From contig NC_092567.1 of assembly GCF_037975245.1 (NCBI RefSeq), forward strand, positions 21,235,876-21,299,875: DNA of 64,000 nt, in the 5' to 3' direction. The translations under genes and the position numbers were made by a program. The notes beneath the pieces are model-generated. The model had not been told where the DNA came from and made no database searches. It was given only the letters and a program-made list of their open reading frames with translations. Shown piece by piece: positions 46,788-58,700 of this stretch (position 1 is the first letter of the stretch; the number at the start of each line of letters is the position of its first letter). Source of the stretch: Apostichopus japonicus (Eukaryota; Echinodermata; Holothuroidea; Aspidochirotida; Stichopodidae).

Positions 46788-48004
46788 AGGACGTTATTTA
46801 CATTTATATTGTTAATGTCATATTTGAATAATTGTTTTATCACAGAAAGTTATGAGTTGAGACAATCTATGAATTTTGCGGGAAGCAACCACAACATCTC
46901 TGATACTGAAAAGGACTTTAAGTCTCACAGTATGTTATGTTCTCTCCCTTTTGAGAGTTGATAATGTAAAATGTGCATTTATACCACAGTTATTTCTTCG
47001 TTGCAAACTTGCGTAAATTTTTGCGGTCCCTTTGACCACGTGCTTCAAGTCATGATTCTGGTGCAACACTAATTCGTGTGCATAAACTACTGCAGTCATA
47101 CATCGTCAAAAGTAGTCATTGAAGTTTCGACATTGCGTAAAAATGTTATTTAAATACTATAATTTTCGTGGAGTTGGTTGTTTCCAAATACTGAAAAGCA
47201 TCCAGGGTAAATGTTGGATCAGTTTCTCTATGGTTGGATGTAGTCTGCGCTTCGTGAGTAACAAGAGGTCAAAGCAGGTCAAAGCATCGAGGTACTATAT
47301 ACGGAGTTGGAGAGGAGGAAAGAGTGGCAGGGCAGGCGAAATGAAGGTCGGACGGCAGCCCTTGTAAAACAGCGAAGCTAGGGCACTGGATGGCATCCGC
47401 AATATATATATTGTGTAGAGCATTCACAAAGTACAGGCAGTGATAAGATCGCATCTTCTCAACTATAAACACTAGTAAAAGTATAGGTCATATAATAAAC
47501 GCAATTGGTGTTCGATCGGGACGAAAAATTTGTCTTTAGTAATATTACTGTCATTCGTTTTACTTGATTGCCGACATTCACAACATATCCAGACATCATG
47601 TAATGGTTCAATAATTCAATTTAAAGTACAGTATTTTATGCTGGCAGTTTTGTCTCGACACTCGTTTTACTTGACTTTTTACTTTACTTTACATTCCCAG
47701 ATTACCTCTACACATTGTTGGAGGGGCTCAATGAAATCAGTTTAATAGTGCAGTAGTTTTATGCTGGTACTTTGTCTAGACACTCGACGTTGTACTTGAT
47801 TTCCAACATTCACAGCGTATATGCATAACCTATAAGTATAACATTTTAAAAGTTGTTTACCGTGCAGCCTCCTATACTCGTATGAGTTGTACTAACGCAC
47901 ATGTTATCTGATAGCCTGGCTGGCTGTGGGAGATACGGTAGCTTATAAAACAAGGTTTCCACAAGTTTGCGTTTGGTGACTCCAAATGGACTCGACTTGG
48001 ACCT

Positions 48005-48204
48005 CCAAGACCCCTATTGTTTTTGGTGCAGGTGTGTATAGCCACGTACAGTAGACTGACCTGTGTTTATCATGCCGTAGTGTTAATGTATCAAAATGGT
48101 TGTTCGGGCCATTTCTATAGTAACAGCTAGTTCTGCTTATACTAACACCTTTCTAGTGTACTGAAGTCATCGAAACCTCAATGCATTTTGCATTCTGGTT
48201 TACA
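48005..48204. repeat. Dispersed repeat, copy 2
   Basis: Matches 3232-3403. Here it lies inside the right half of the TIR element. Confidence 0.65.
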
Positions 48205-48891
48205 TTACGCGGTTGAGCAATTTTGAACCGCGCCGATAGCAACAACCTAAGTTTAGACAACGACGTATGTTTAGACAACGGAAGTTAAAATAACAACGTG
48301 AGTTTGAGCAACAACGTGGTAAAACAGCAGCAACAACTTAAGTTTAGACTGCAACAAACTTAGTTTAGACAACGAAATATGGTTGCCCTTTTCGCGTTCC
48401 ATAGGTAATATCATTGGCGAAAACTTTCTACGTACAAGTCTCTACGACTTTTAAATATTACTCGATAAATTGATCTTGAGCTTTAAAACGATATTTATCC
48501 TGAAAAGTCTGAATAATTGATATCAGAAACTGCAAGCACCCAACACTCACGTTTAACATGCGGGTTTGATCATTTACATTGATTATTTTTTTTTATTAGC
48601 AACGCGATCTAAATTCACTGTTGCATTTCAAAAGTGTCTTCATTTCCTCATGTAAGCCTTGATACAATTTACTTCAATCGTGCAAAATAGTTATGTCCCT
48701 GCAGCAACGTATAACAGCTAATGGTTTGCACATTAATTAATATACATGCATGATCTTGCTAGCGCCGGAGTCGTCTGTTGAACACTATAGAGAGCTCAAA
48801 CAATCTGTTTCGTACATTGATTTCTAGCGCGACCGTATACAACTAACTGTACAACTAAATAGTTCAAGATAAAATATCAGGAGAAGTTTAT

Positions 48892-49205
48892 GTAATGCAT
48901 CGAAGCATCGAAAAGCATCGAAATAAAGAAAAGAAGATGGAAATTCATTGTGCATATATTGCGCCAAAACCCAAACAACGAAAGCAACAGCAGCATGACT
49001 TGGGCACCAGGGGCAGGAGAAAGGGAGGGCGACCAAAAACAACATGGCGCAGGACAAGACAGTGGACCATCGCTTGTTGGCGATCTTGGAATGAGACCAG
49101 AAACTGGTTGGCGATCATGGAATGAGACCAGAAACGCAGATTCTGACCGAGACGAATGGAGACGCTCTGTGGAGGCCTTTATTTGCCTCTAGGCAAGAAG
49201 AAATA
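48892..49205 (+). pseudogene. LINE reverse-transcriptase C-terminal tail, copy 5
   Basis: Same RKGGRPKTTWR and DEWRRSVEA motifs, broken by frameshifts. A 32-bp segment (ggttggcgatc...gaaac) is duplicated in tandem at about 49075-49135, unique to this copy. Confidence 0.7.
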
Positions 49206-50034
49206 TGATGATAGCCTATGTAATGCGCCACAGAAAAACACATTGCAATGGGCAATGTATATTAGTTAAGACTGCATTTCTTTCTTCCACTTATTGTATT
49301 AACCATTGTGAACTTACAATCAGTGTGAAGAACAAAGTGCAATCAGACAAATCACAGACTCACAGATCAGTTAATTAATATCTAAGATATTCAAATTAAT
49401 ATGTAAAAGTAAGATGGCTTGACGTTTTGATCCCAGCAGGATCTTTTGCAGAGGATGAATGTTTCATATTGAATATTTCATATTCAAATTATTCAAATTT
49501 CATATTCCATTTCATATTGAATATTTCATACTCAAATTTAATAAGATATACCAGAAATGAGCTTATACATAACTTATTTTGTTTATAACGTTTGTATATA
49601 ATTTATATGAGAGAACTGATTAATATTATAGGTGTATCGTTTGGGAACGATAAACCAACATGCCCATAGATATGTAACATGCAATCGACGATAGATTGAC
49701 TTTCATAGATTTGATGAAAGTACTTAAACTTTCATTTGCCCGCATATTCTTTTACCGTATCTTCTTAACATCATTTTATATTACTTTTAAATTGCCCTCC
49801 ACAAAACAAAAGGCTATGTGCAAAGTATTAATAAGACGAAACGTATATAGATATGGATTGTCACACGACCATTTTTTTAATAGCAGGCACTCATCAGTTT
49901 CAATAAACACATTCTTTCAAAGCATCATGCTGACAGAACATGGCATACTTCCTCAGTGTCATTCACCTCCATCATTTTCAAATGGTGTCGCTGCATGCTA
50001 AAGATAAATAAAAGATCTTGCAGTAAGTTGAGTT

Positions 50035-51057
50035 TTACTTCAATATTGGCCGTTGTTCATCCTCTTCTTTACCTTCAACCTCTGAAACTGCTTCACGGTC
50101 AGAAATCTCATCAACTTCCTCACTGAAAATTGTACCTATACACGAAAATATTATTAAGACAGATCCAGCTAGTATCTGCCAATGGAAACTAAAATTGAAG
50201 AAAATGAACTGTCCAACGTAGGTCATAACAATTTCTGATGTTAATATGATAGAGACTGTGGTAGGTTTCTCCCTACAGACGGCAAGATATCCGAATAGAA
50301 ACCCACCAAAGGTAGTCACACCAGTTCCTGAAAGCGTCAAAACATCTCTTGGTGTCTTTGGTAGAGACCAACCATCAAGGAAGGAACACAAAATCATGGA
50401 AATCAGGAGATATTGACAAGAGTATGACAGAAGATTAACAAGAAAATGTGAATTCTCATAACACGCTAGCTTCCTCCCAGCAACAAGCGATCCTGAAAAC
50501 GACATTGCAGCCACGATGGCCGAGCATATGCCGTAAGGTGTTGGCAAGCTGAATCCTTCTTTGGATAAATCTTCCTGTGCCAGTGCCAAAGCTATCAGTG
50601 CTACTCCACCGGTTGAACAAATTGCAAAGAATAAATCTTTTAATCGCGGTTTGACCTTCAGAAAAGTAACACTGAAAATTACAGAGAAAATTGTGAGTGT
50701 AAAGAACAACGCAACGGCATTGCCTGGACCAATGCTAAATATAGATAAAGAAATAGCTATTTGGGATGTAAAATCAAAGCTGCCGTAGAGAATGATCAGC
50801 AAAACTTGGGTGGAAGAAACTGGATGCCAACGAAGTTTTACAATGATAGCAAACATTAAACATAGACATAGGACTACAAATGAGTTACAGACGAATATGA
50901 AAGCTGGATGAAAGTTCTCAATAACTTGGTAAAGTATCATGTCTTCAGTGGAAAAGCAAATAGCACTGAGAGTGGCGTAGAATATCCCGATCATTGGCAT
51001 CCCTCGAGATGAAAGTTCCTGGCCTATCCGTTTCAATGTATTGTCAGTGGACGTCAT
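50035..51057 (-). CDS. T5: SLC35G-like transporter, 340 aa
   Basis: Single-exon 10-TM EamA-type transporter. It shares R10, F95, A193 with T4 and the DVLTLSG segment and SMILCSFLDGW form with T1, so it stands between T1 and T2-T4. It has private changes in the first loop (IIVKLRWHPV) and a K for R in the SLP-K-TP segment. The tail ends E-Q-R-P-I-L-K. Start at 51057; leader intron 51059-51197 with GTAAGT donor as in T2-T4. No damage to the frame. It is the first gene of the array in the direction of transcription. Confidence 0.92.
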   Translation of the reverse strand: MTSTDNTLKRIGQELSSRGMPMIGIFYATLSAICFSTEDMILYQVIENFHPAFIFVCNSFVVLCLCLMFAIIVKLRWHPVSSTQVLLIILYGSFDFTSQIAISLSIFSIGPGNAVALFFTLTIFSVIFSVTFLKVKPRLKDLFFAICSTGGVALIALALAQEDLSKEGFSLPTPYGICSAIVAAMSFSGSLVAGRKLACYENSHFLVNLLSYSCQYLLISMILCSFLDGWSLPKTPRDVLTLSGTGVTTFGGFLFGYLAVCREKPTTVSIILTSEIVMTYVGQFIFFNFSFHWQILAGSVLIIFSCIGTIFSEEVDEISDREAVSEVEGKEEDEQRPILK

Positions 51058-52904
51058 CCTAGAGTCAATTCAATTGGAATGGTTAAAGTTAATTAAAAAT
51101 GAATATTTATTTATTTCCAGTGAAAAATAGTAGGAATGTGCAACCATGCTGATATGACAGTAGTAAATAGGCTATATCCTTCTATAATGTCACTTACATG
51201 AGCTTCCGTGACAACCTTCTGTATCTTCTCTATGACTTTTCTACTGACCTTGGCATGCCTATCATCATGCCTGCAGTAACTTTGCGACAAGAGAATATTT
51301 TGGCTGAAAAACAGTATCAGCCTGTAGGCACGCAACATGGAAAATTGTACCCGCTTTTCTAAAGAAATTCATATGACAAGTTAATTACAGACTTAGGTAT
51401 GAATATTTTTTTTTTCGTGTGTATTCTTGACAAATACATTACATCAATCATATGAATACGAATAAGTACTTATAAAATGGAACTTTGGCCTACATTCACC
51501 GTGACACTATCGACAACTAAGTCAAGACTATATATCAACAACTCTATTTTTTATATTTTTATTTATTATTCATATGTTCATAGTCAGTCCCGTGACTAGG
51601 CCGGTGCAGCCTCCCGGGTCCCATGGGAGAAGTACTGGAAAAGTAACCAACCATCCGCGAGGCTGGCACGTCGGACGTTAGGTGGCGAAGAGGCTAAAGT
51701 ACATTGATAATTTCATTCGGTAAAGCAAACGTTCCCCATGTGCTCTTTAAGGCTCATGGCTTTTTCATTTGGATATCTAGATGGGCCATATATTAAATCT
51801 GCCGTCGGGCCAACCACATTAGGACGACCAGTTTAGTAACGTACGTCAAATTACTACATGTACTGTTGATAAAGCACCTTAGAATCAAATGGACCTTCAA
51901 CAAGCTGTCGAGCCCTCCAAAGAATAGATTTGATTTGATATTAGATATATAGCAGGTATTTTATTATAGGCTTACAGTAAATATCAAATATATAAGATTA
52001 TGATTTACTAATTGACGATACTGCTGAACTATATAAATTAAAAAGTAAAATCAGCTCGAAAATTCACGGAAATGGAAAATGCACGATTCGGATAATGGAT
52101 GTTCACATGCATGGTCCAGAGTTCAGTGTTAATTTCGTTGATAAGAAATATATCCTACCGTTCTTGGAAATGCTTTAATGCGATACAAATTTAGACAAGC
52201 TGTATAAGACAAGCTATATAAATGACACATATTTTCTTACTAGATATGCGGGTTCAACTGTTTACAATAACGAGAGATTGCATAAGTTCCACCAAAGACA
52301 TATTTGTACGTAAATGCATGATACTTAATCGAAATTACATTCAATAGAAAATAACTTTTGATTCCCAGAGTTGATCCGTATTGCACACTAATTCAGGATC
52401 CATGATTGATACATTTCGGAAGGATCATAGTAAATTCCATAGATAAGTAACATGAGCTGCCAAGCAAGAAATACGAAACTTTTTATTTCGGTTTTATGCA
52501 TGTTTACCCATATATATAGCCACAAGAAACACCTATTTATATGATTTCCTTCTAATTAAAAAGTTACATTCTTTATACTCACCCGATTAACAGCGCATTG
52601 CAGTTTCATGCATGGATCGAGAGTCTCTCTCCGCGATATTTCTTTTGGCTAGCTGATAGTTTTGTCAATGCGGGTATACCCTTTGACAGGTTGGGGCATA
52701 ATAAATACTTCACATTAACGCATTTTTGTTGCTTGCATCATTATCTGTGGTATATCTATGGTAAACATATAATTCTGAGCACCGATATGCCCACTATATT
52801 AGCCCACTATGGCTCACATTCCTTGAAGTTGCACCTAAACACATTTTAATATTAATAATATGATACTAAATACTACTATGGTTATACTAACTAAGGCTAA
52901 AAAT

Positions 52905-52976
52905 CAAAGGAGACAAAAACATCGAAGGAGACAACATCATCAAAGGAGATAACAACATCAAAGGAGACGTCAACAG
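52905..52976. repeat. 18-bp minisatellite, right end of array
   Basis: About four units (tcgaaggagacaacatcatc-like). It closes the last cassette; sequence to the right no longer matches the cassettes except the relic at 53463. Confidence 0.8.
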
Positions 52977-53462
52977 GCAGCATAGAATTAAACAATTAAC
53001 ATAATACAACCCTTTCGGCGTTCCATACTCATACACTCCTGTTTTTCATTTCATTTATTGGTTTGGTAATTTTTCAGTGAACGAACACTTTAAAAACCCA
53101 CCGTGGAGTAGAAGGCCCGAATTAAAGAATTAGACATATCCGCCAAATGGGTTGCAACCCCTGTAATGTATTTTCGAGTCGGCGGGACCGACGAACCCTG
53201 TAGAATTGACCGGTATGACAACATTAATGATTGACACTGGATGGAAGATATGGGAAGCAGGGCTAATTGAGATTTTGTACCACCGTATTCTTTGACCAGG
53301 ATATCATAGTTCCCTTGTATGTCCATTGAAATATGACCTTTTAGCGGAGATGTCAATTCCCTATTATGTATGTATATATGTATATAAAATACCATTAGGT
53401 CATCCCATGTACGTACAGCTACGCATAAACTACAAGAAAGATTTATAACTAATTGGTGTGGC

Positions 53463-53600
53463 GTGCTGACAGAACGATCCATACTTTCTAAATTGACCAT
53501 TTCCCTCCATCATTTACAGATACAGTCGTTCTACCTTACCTTCGTCGTCTGTGACCGGTTCGTCATAAATCTCACCAACTTCCATATCACGCTAGCTAAA
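53463..53600 (-). pseudogene. Relic of a seventh SLC35G-like transporter (3' end)
   Basis: On the plus strand, 53463 onward aligns with the 3' flank of T1-T5 (gctgacagaac...catactt... ccctccatcatttac). 53528-53583 then aligns with the acidic C-terminal tail (accttc..c.tctg..ac, gtca.aaatctca.caacttcc). It jumps to tcacgctagct, which matches codon ~198-200. So a fragment survives with a large internal deletion. No frame is open. Confidence 0.5.
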
Positions 53601-55200
53601 AAAGGAATATGGACTTCAAATTTAGTGTATGTATGCCTAATGGGTTTTAATTCTTTTCACTTGTGACATCCACTAATGGTCAGAGGCCAAAGGTTTTTAA
53701 AGCATGTCAAAATGACAACATGGCCGAAGTCATCATGCCTATTATTGGCAATTAGGTTCTCAATTTTCGCATTATGTAAGTTCATTAAAGTAAATTAAAT
53801 CCAAACCAACTTCAAAACTGATGTGTTTGTAGGTCAGGGAATGGACTTCTGGGCTTCAGTCAGTGATGACTCGCTATACAGAGTCAAACTCACCATAGGT
53901 CAAAGGTGATTGAAAGCACAAACCGTCATATAACGAAATTATGGGAAGATATCCGTAACTCTATGACCTCACTTTCATACATATTTATTGATTTTATTTC
54001 CTATTTTTAAATTGTTTATTCTAAACTTTCTATTAATAAATTGTTTGAAAGGTATACTGGAAAAAACTGACACTGCCTACTGTTTTTGTTTTACATCTCT
54101 CTTGGCGTGCCATACTTATCAATGTTAATTTCTAATCCTGTGCGCTACAGCTTTAACAACACATTCGGATGACATTGGTAAAAAATAATCCTTACCAGCT
54201 AAAAGAAACCCAATTTTTTTGTACGATAAAAATGCACTATTTGCGTCAATATGACGTATTCATACAGTCATACATACAGGCTAGTAATTCAAGCATAGGT
54301 CTAAGTTACATACATAGGCTACATGCACAAATTACATTCATGATAGGCCTATCAATGGCTACGTGGGACACTTTGCTCACGGTCATACTGTAGTTACCTT
54401 GCTAGAATACCAGTTGTGCGATATTTTGATCAATTTGTTCGGGTTTTTTTTTCGTACCCAGGCTTTGCATTGGGTGAATTTGCTTGAAAGTATATAACGA
54501 TGCTACATTCTTTTCAAGTGATCGCCACTGCTGTAGGCCCATGATAGCTTAAGTGTACTGTGTGTTTTTTGTCAACAATGTAAATATATTGCTAACTAAG
54601 TTGTACAGTAGCTAGGCTATAGACCTTTATTCCTTTAACTTTAACTAGCCAACACTACAGCTACATATATAGACCTCGGCGATAGCAGAACACCTTAACT
54701 CTGTGTTGTAACCGTCTTAATCAGGATCAGTTGTCACAAGAAACTAATAGTGATCACTGGTGTAACTTAAACATTGACTATTTAAAAATTGTGTGGCAAG
54801 ACATGAGCAGTTCGACATTCATGAATAACTTCAGAGCTGTCAATCATTCTCGAAATTGTGATAGCAAATTTCATTAATGAGGTAAATCATTAATATAAAC
54901 TGGTGTGACTTGTTGTAGATGCTGTTTTTTGACATATCCATAGATATTTAATCTGGTTATGGTAACTGTTAAGAATGTCAAATGATATTGACAATTATGA
55001 AACATGTACACTTATTTAAATTGGTCAAATTCAAAAGACTTTATAAGTCAATTTAAACTGTAATACTGTATGTCAATTTAACTGGGATGTAAAGTTGATA
55101 GACTATATATGTATATATTAGCATATACCATTTTCAAAATGGTTAAGTTGTTGATCACATTGTGATCTGATTCCTATGGCCCTGCTGTGTGGGATACATA
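53601..55200. other. Spacer left of ERGIC2, nothing recognised
   Basis: No exon, RNA gene or element ends that I can support. The promoter and first untranslated exon of ERGIC2 should lie in or right of this stretch, but I cannot place them. Confidence 0.45.
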
Positions 55201-55201
55201 C

Positions 55202-55568
55202 TTAAAAGGCATTGAAGACTCGCCCCAAACCGCGTGCCGCCATCTGAAAAAGTTAACTTTCTGTTGCTTGCAAGTGACGTTTTGTACTTGTCGCTACAAA
55301 ATGTAGACAGTAATGAAACGTGATACCTTGTTATCTTAGCTGGACCTGAGATGTCCATGGCTGTATCGTTTATACACTGTGCTGTGGGTATTGACCGCAG
55401 CTGTATGTACTGACTGTACACTAGTGTCTAATTACCAAGGATAGCAAGCTGTGTGTGTATTTTCTGGGATCGATGGTGGTGTCTAATACTTCTGTTACAC
55501 CTCGTTCGAAACTAGGTCAGATCACCGGCATTAGTTGTTTCTTTTGCGCAAGTCTTCACACCCTTTAA
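55202..55568. mobile_element. TTAA-flanked MITE, copy 1
   Basis: 367 bp matching 56329-56696 nearly throughout. The ends are inverted: left ttaaaaggcattgaagact and right agtcttcacaccctttaa. TTAA is at both borders, which is the target site of piggyBac- or Kolobok-type elements. No coding capacity. Confidence 0.75.
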
Positions 55569-55703
55569 TATGCTACACTGCAGGGGACTGTTTGATACCT
55601 GTACTTAAAATATATATCTATAGATTACTGTGTGGGTACACACACACTGCATCATCCTTTTCGAGAAAAATGTATTCTCATGTTTTTTTCCCTGTTTTTG
55701 CAG

Positions 55704-58700
55704 ATACATCCTACATTTTATCAATCCATGCAGTTTATTGATTTCAAAGAAATGGAAACATAAAGTGAAAGGATCAATAATGAGACGACTTAACAGAAAG
55801 CAAACCCTGAAGGTCGTGAGGGAGCTGGACGCATTTGCAAAGGTCCCAGAAGATTACCAAGAAGCATCTGCTGGTGGTGGAACAGGTTTGTCATTTCATA
55901 AATCAATCAATTTGATCGATCACTCAGTCGTTCAATCGATCAACATCCTTAAAAGCAAACATGAATATCTTGTGTCACATATAAATCAAATTTGGGCAAA
56001 CAGTTTACTTTGATGTATAGTGTCATTGAGTTAACTTTGTTTAACATGAAAATTGTGAACATTCTCATGGTATGTTAACTAACCAATATACTCACACTTT
56101 GCAAGCAAACCCTGTAAAAAAAAATATATATTATTTTTGGGGGGGGGAGGGCGGGGGGTGTAACCTTCTTCATTCCTTAGAAAAAAAATCAACTTATGAG
56201 AAAAGAAGTAGCTGATGATATCACCAGTGGGTACTTAACAGTCTTAGTAGTATTCAGTACAATAGCATGAGTACAAGTACTGTACTAGGGATATTCCCAT
56301 TATGATATTACCTGCAGAAGGCTCTAACTTAAAGGCATCGAAGACCCTCCCCAAACCGCGTGCCGCCATCTGAAAAAGTTAACTTTCTGTTGCTTGCAAG
56401 TGATGTTTTGTTTGTGTCGCTACAAAATGCAGACAGTAATGAAACGTTATACCTTGTTATCTTTAGCTGGACATGAGATGTTCATCACTGTATCGTTTGT
56501 TCACTGTGCTGTGGGTATTGACCGCAGCTGTATGTACTGACTGTACACTAGTGTCTAATTACCGACGGTAGCAAGCTGTGTGTGTATTTTCTGGGGTCGA
56601 TGGTGGTGTTTAACACTTCTGTTACACCTCATACGAAACTAGGTCAAATTACCGGCATAAGACGTTTCTTTTTGCGCGAGTCTTCACACCCTTTAATGAG
56701 GTTTGAATATAGACTTACTACATTCTCCCTTCTGATACCAAAAGAGAATTATGCTGATCAATATGTAGAATGCAATAATGAAATGCATGTGTGGAATTTT
56801 TACTCAGCATGCAAGTTTGCGACAACCTCATTTTCTATCTTTGTTTCTTTCCCAGTTGCTCTTCTAACATTCTCTTTGATTGCTGTTCTGGTCGTCTCCG
56901 AGGTTCGCTTTTTCTTGAAGTCTCGGATGAAATATCAATATGACGTGGATGCTGATTTGAACAGCAAACTTCAAATAAATGCCGATTTGACTGTCGCTAT
57001 GCATTGTGCTCGTAAGTGATTGCTTAGAAACATTGAAGGTTTTCACGAATGTATAATCACATCTTTTACGGTTTCAGCTTGTCCAAACGGCAAAGTCGAT
57101 AATTGTAAAATGTAAGGAGTCTTAAATCTTACGTCCGACAGTAGATGTATTTGCAGCTCCTTGTGATGGGTCATAGCTTTGAACAGAAATAAGAAGCATG
57201 GATTCTATACCATGGGAGGGTCTAAGGTATGTCCAGTGCTCTTCCCCTCCCCCTCCCCTCCCCACTTCTTTGTTGTGAGTGTTGTATGCCAAAATTTATT
57301 TTCTAAATCTTGAGATTTTCAAGCAGAAGAATTCACCTTCACGATGTACGTAATATTTTACCACCATAAAGCGGTTTTTGAAAAGTTTTATCCTGATGGT
57401 TCAATACTCAATTTAAGATGGATTTTATGCCATTGTGAAAACAGGAATTACAAAAGTAGGAGATAAGTTAGTGCTGTCAGACAAGTCTGTAAAGTTTACA
57501 TTAAAATGTCGTTTCGATAATTTCGTAGCCTGGGTCTGTGAACATTGAATAAGTCAAAAATTGTGAAATATCTACGACAAAACCATTCTTATTTTTGTTA
57601 TCAGTAAAATAAAAGTGAATATATTCGCCCTTTTTTTCCTTCTTCCCCCCCCCCCCAGACCTTGGTGCCGACGTAGTGGATATATCCGGAGATGTAGCTA
57701 TCAATTACGATAACAGCATGCAGACTGATCCAGTTTACTTTGCTATGAGTGAAGAGGAGAATGAATGGCATAAGTGAGTATTAAATAAACTTAAGATAAG
57801 TGGTATTAAATAGTTGTAATAGCAAAGTAGTGAGTAATAATGCCGATAGTGGCATGTACCTATAAAAAATACACTATACAATCATGCAGGGTTGGCATAC
57901 TAAGAACTAACCACTGGCTTGTCTAATACACAAGTATTAAACTAATAAATCGTACAATTTGAACACTGTAAATATGAAGTAAGTGCCTTAATCCCTTTCT
58001 TATTTCACTTATTTGGTTGTACACCCTCACTATACTTTAGGTCAGATTCATGAAGAAAACTGCTTATGTTACATCATCGAAACCAGCATTCTGGTTCCTT
58101 TTCTTTTCTTCTGCCCTGTTACATTCTCGTCTGTAATCTGTCAATATCTTTGTTGAATTGAAGCTTCTTTGTCGTACAGTATCGTTTTTCTTTACAGCCC
58201 ATTGTCAGTATTTCTCTTTTCTAGTCTCCTTCATATTCAGCTATTTTTCTACTTTACTTTTGTGTTATGTTTTCTTCAGTACGATCACATGAGAAATAAA
58301 TTTTGAATTGAATCGGAAAAAGAAAAAAAAAGTATTTGTGATGATGGATGTGGTCGCAATTTCTACGTACAAGTTTCATTTGTATGATGCTGTTAAATCT
58401 ATGCAAATGATGCATACTTGCAAAGCTCACACGTGGTTGTAAATTTTCCGTGCTGGAACAGAGCTTCTCCATGTATTCACCATCTGTTGTGGAATTCTCT
58501 CGAAAAACTAACTCAGCAAAGAAGAACGACCAGCTCCTCTCATCAGATATAGCTTTGGTGATGGTCTGCACGTTGCTCCACTTTAAAGTGGTTGAAACAC
58601 ATACAAAATCAGGCCTATAATACCCTGATGGTGCTATAGGTTCAAATAAACAGTAACAATGTGACAAGTTGTTTCAAATCGATAACAACCGCAGCAAATT

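Larger units (their letters stand above)
46075..48403. mobile_element. Long-TIR DNA transposon with repeat-rich arms
   Basis: 2329 bp with inverted ends TATGGAACGCGAAAA, then further inverted matches (GGCAACC, TTCGTTGNCTAAACTAAGTTTG). It is flanked by ggtaat on both sides (46069-46074; 48404-48409); the empty site 'cgtggtaatatc' is kept in cassettes 1-4. Both arms are built of 20-21-bp units (gttgatgtctaaacttac and its complement), giving a foldback-like structure. No transposase frame is seen. The superfamily is not determined: a 6-bp duplication does not fit hAT. A partial internal copy of the end occurs at 46640 (tatgtaacgcgaaaagg). Confidence 0.85.
45906..52980. repeat. Transporter cassette 5 (contains T5)
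   Basis: The last cassette. It is enlarged by the TIR element at 46075-48403, but has lost several hundred bases just after it: near 48590 the sequence jumps to the block that follows the Penelope-proximal spacer in the other copies. It ends in a short 18-bp minisatellite (52905-52976). Confidence 0.85.

Noticed and set aside
53090-53500. 136-codon minus-strand frame
   Set aside because: No recognised family, and its high-coordinate end overlaps the transporter relic; no splice or start evidence.
58254-58667. 137-codon minus-strand frame in an ERGIC2 intron
   Set aside because: No family recognised and low-complexity ends; could be a real gene fragment, but the sequence alone does not support it.
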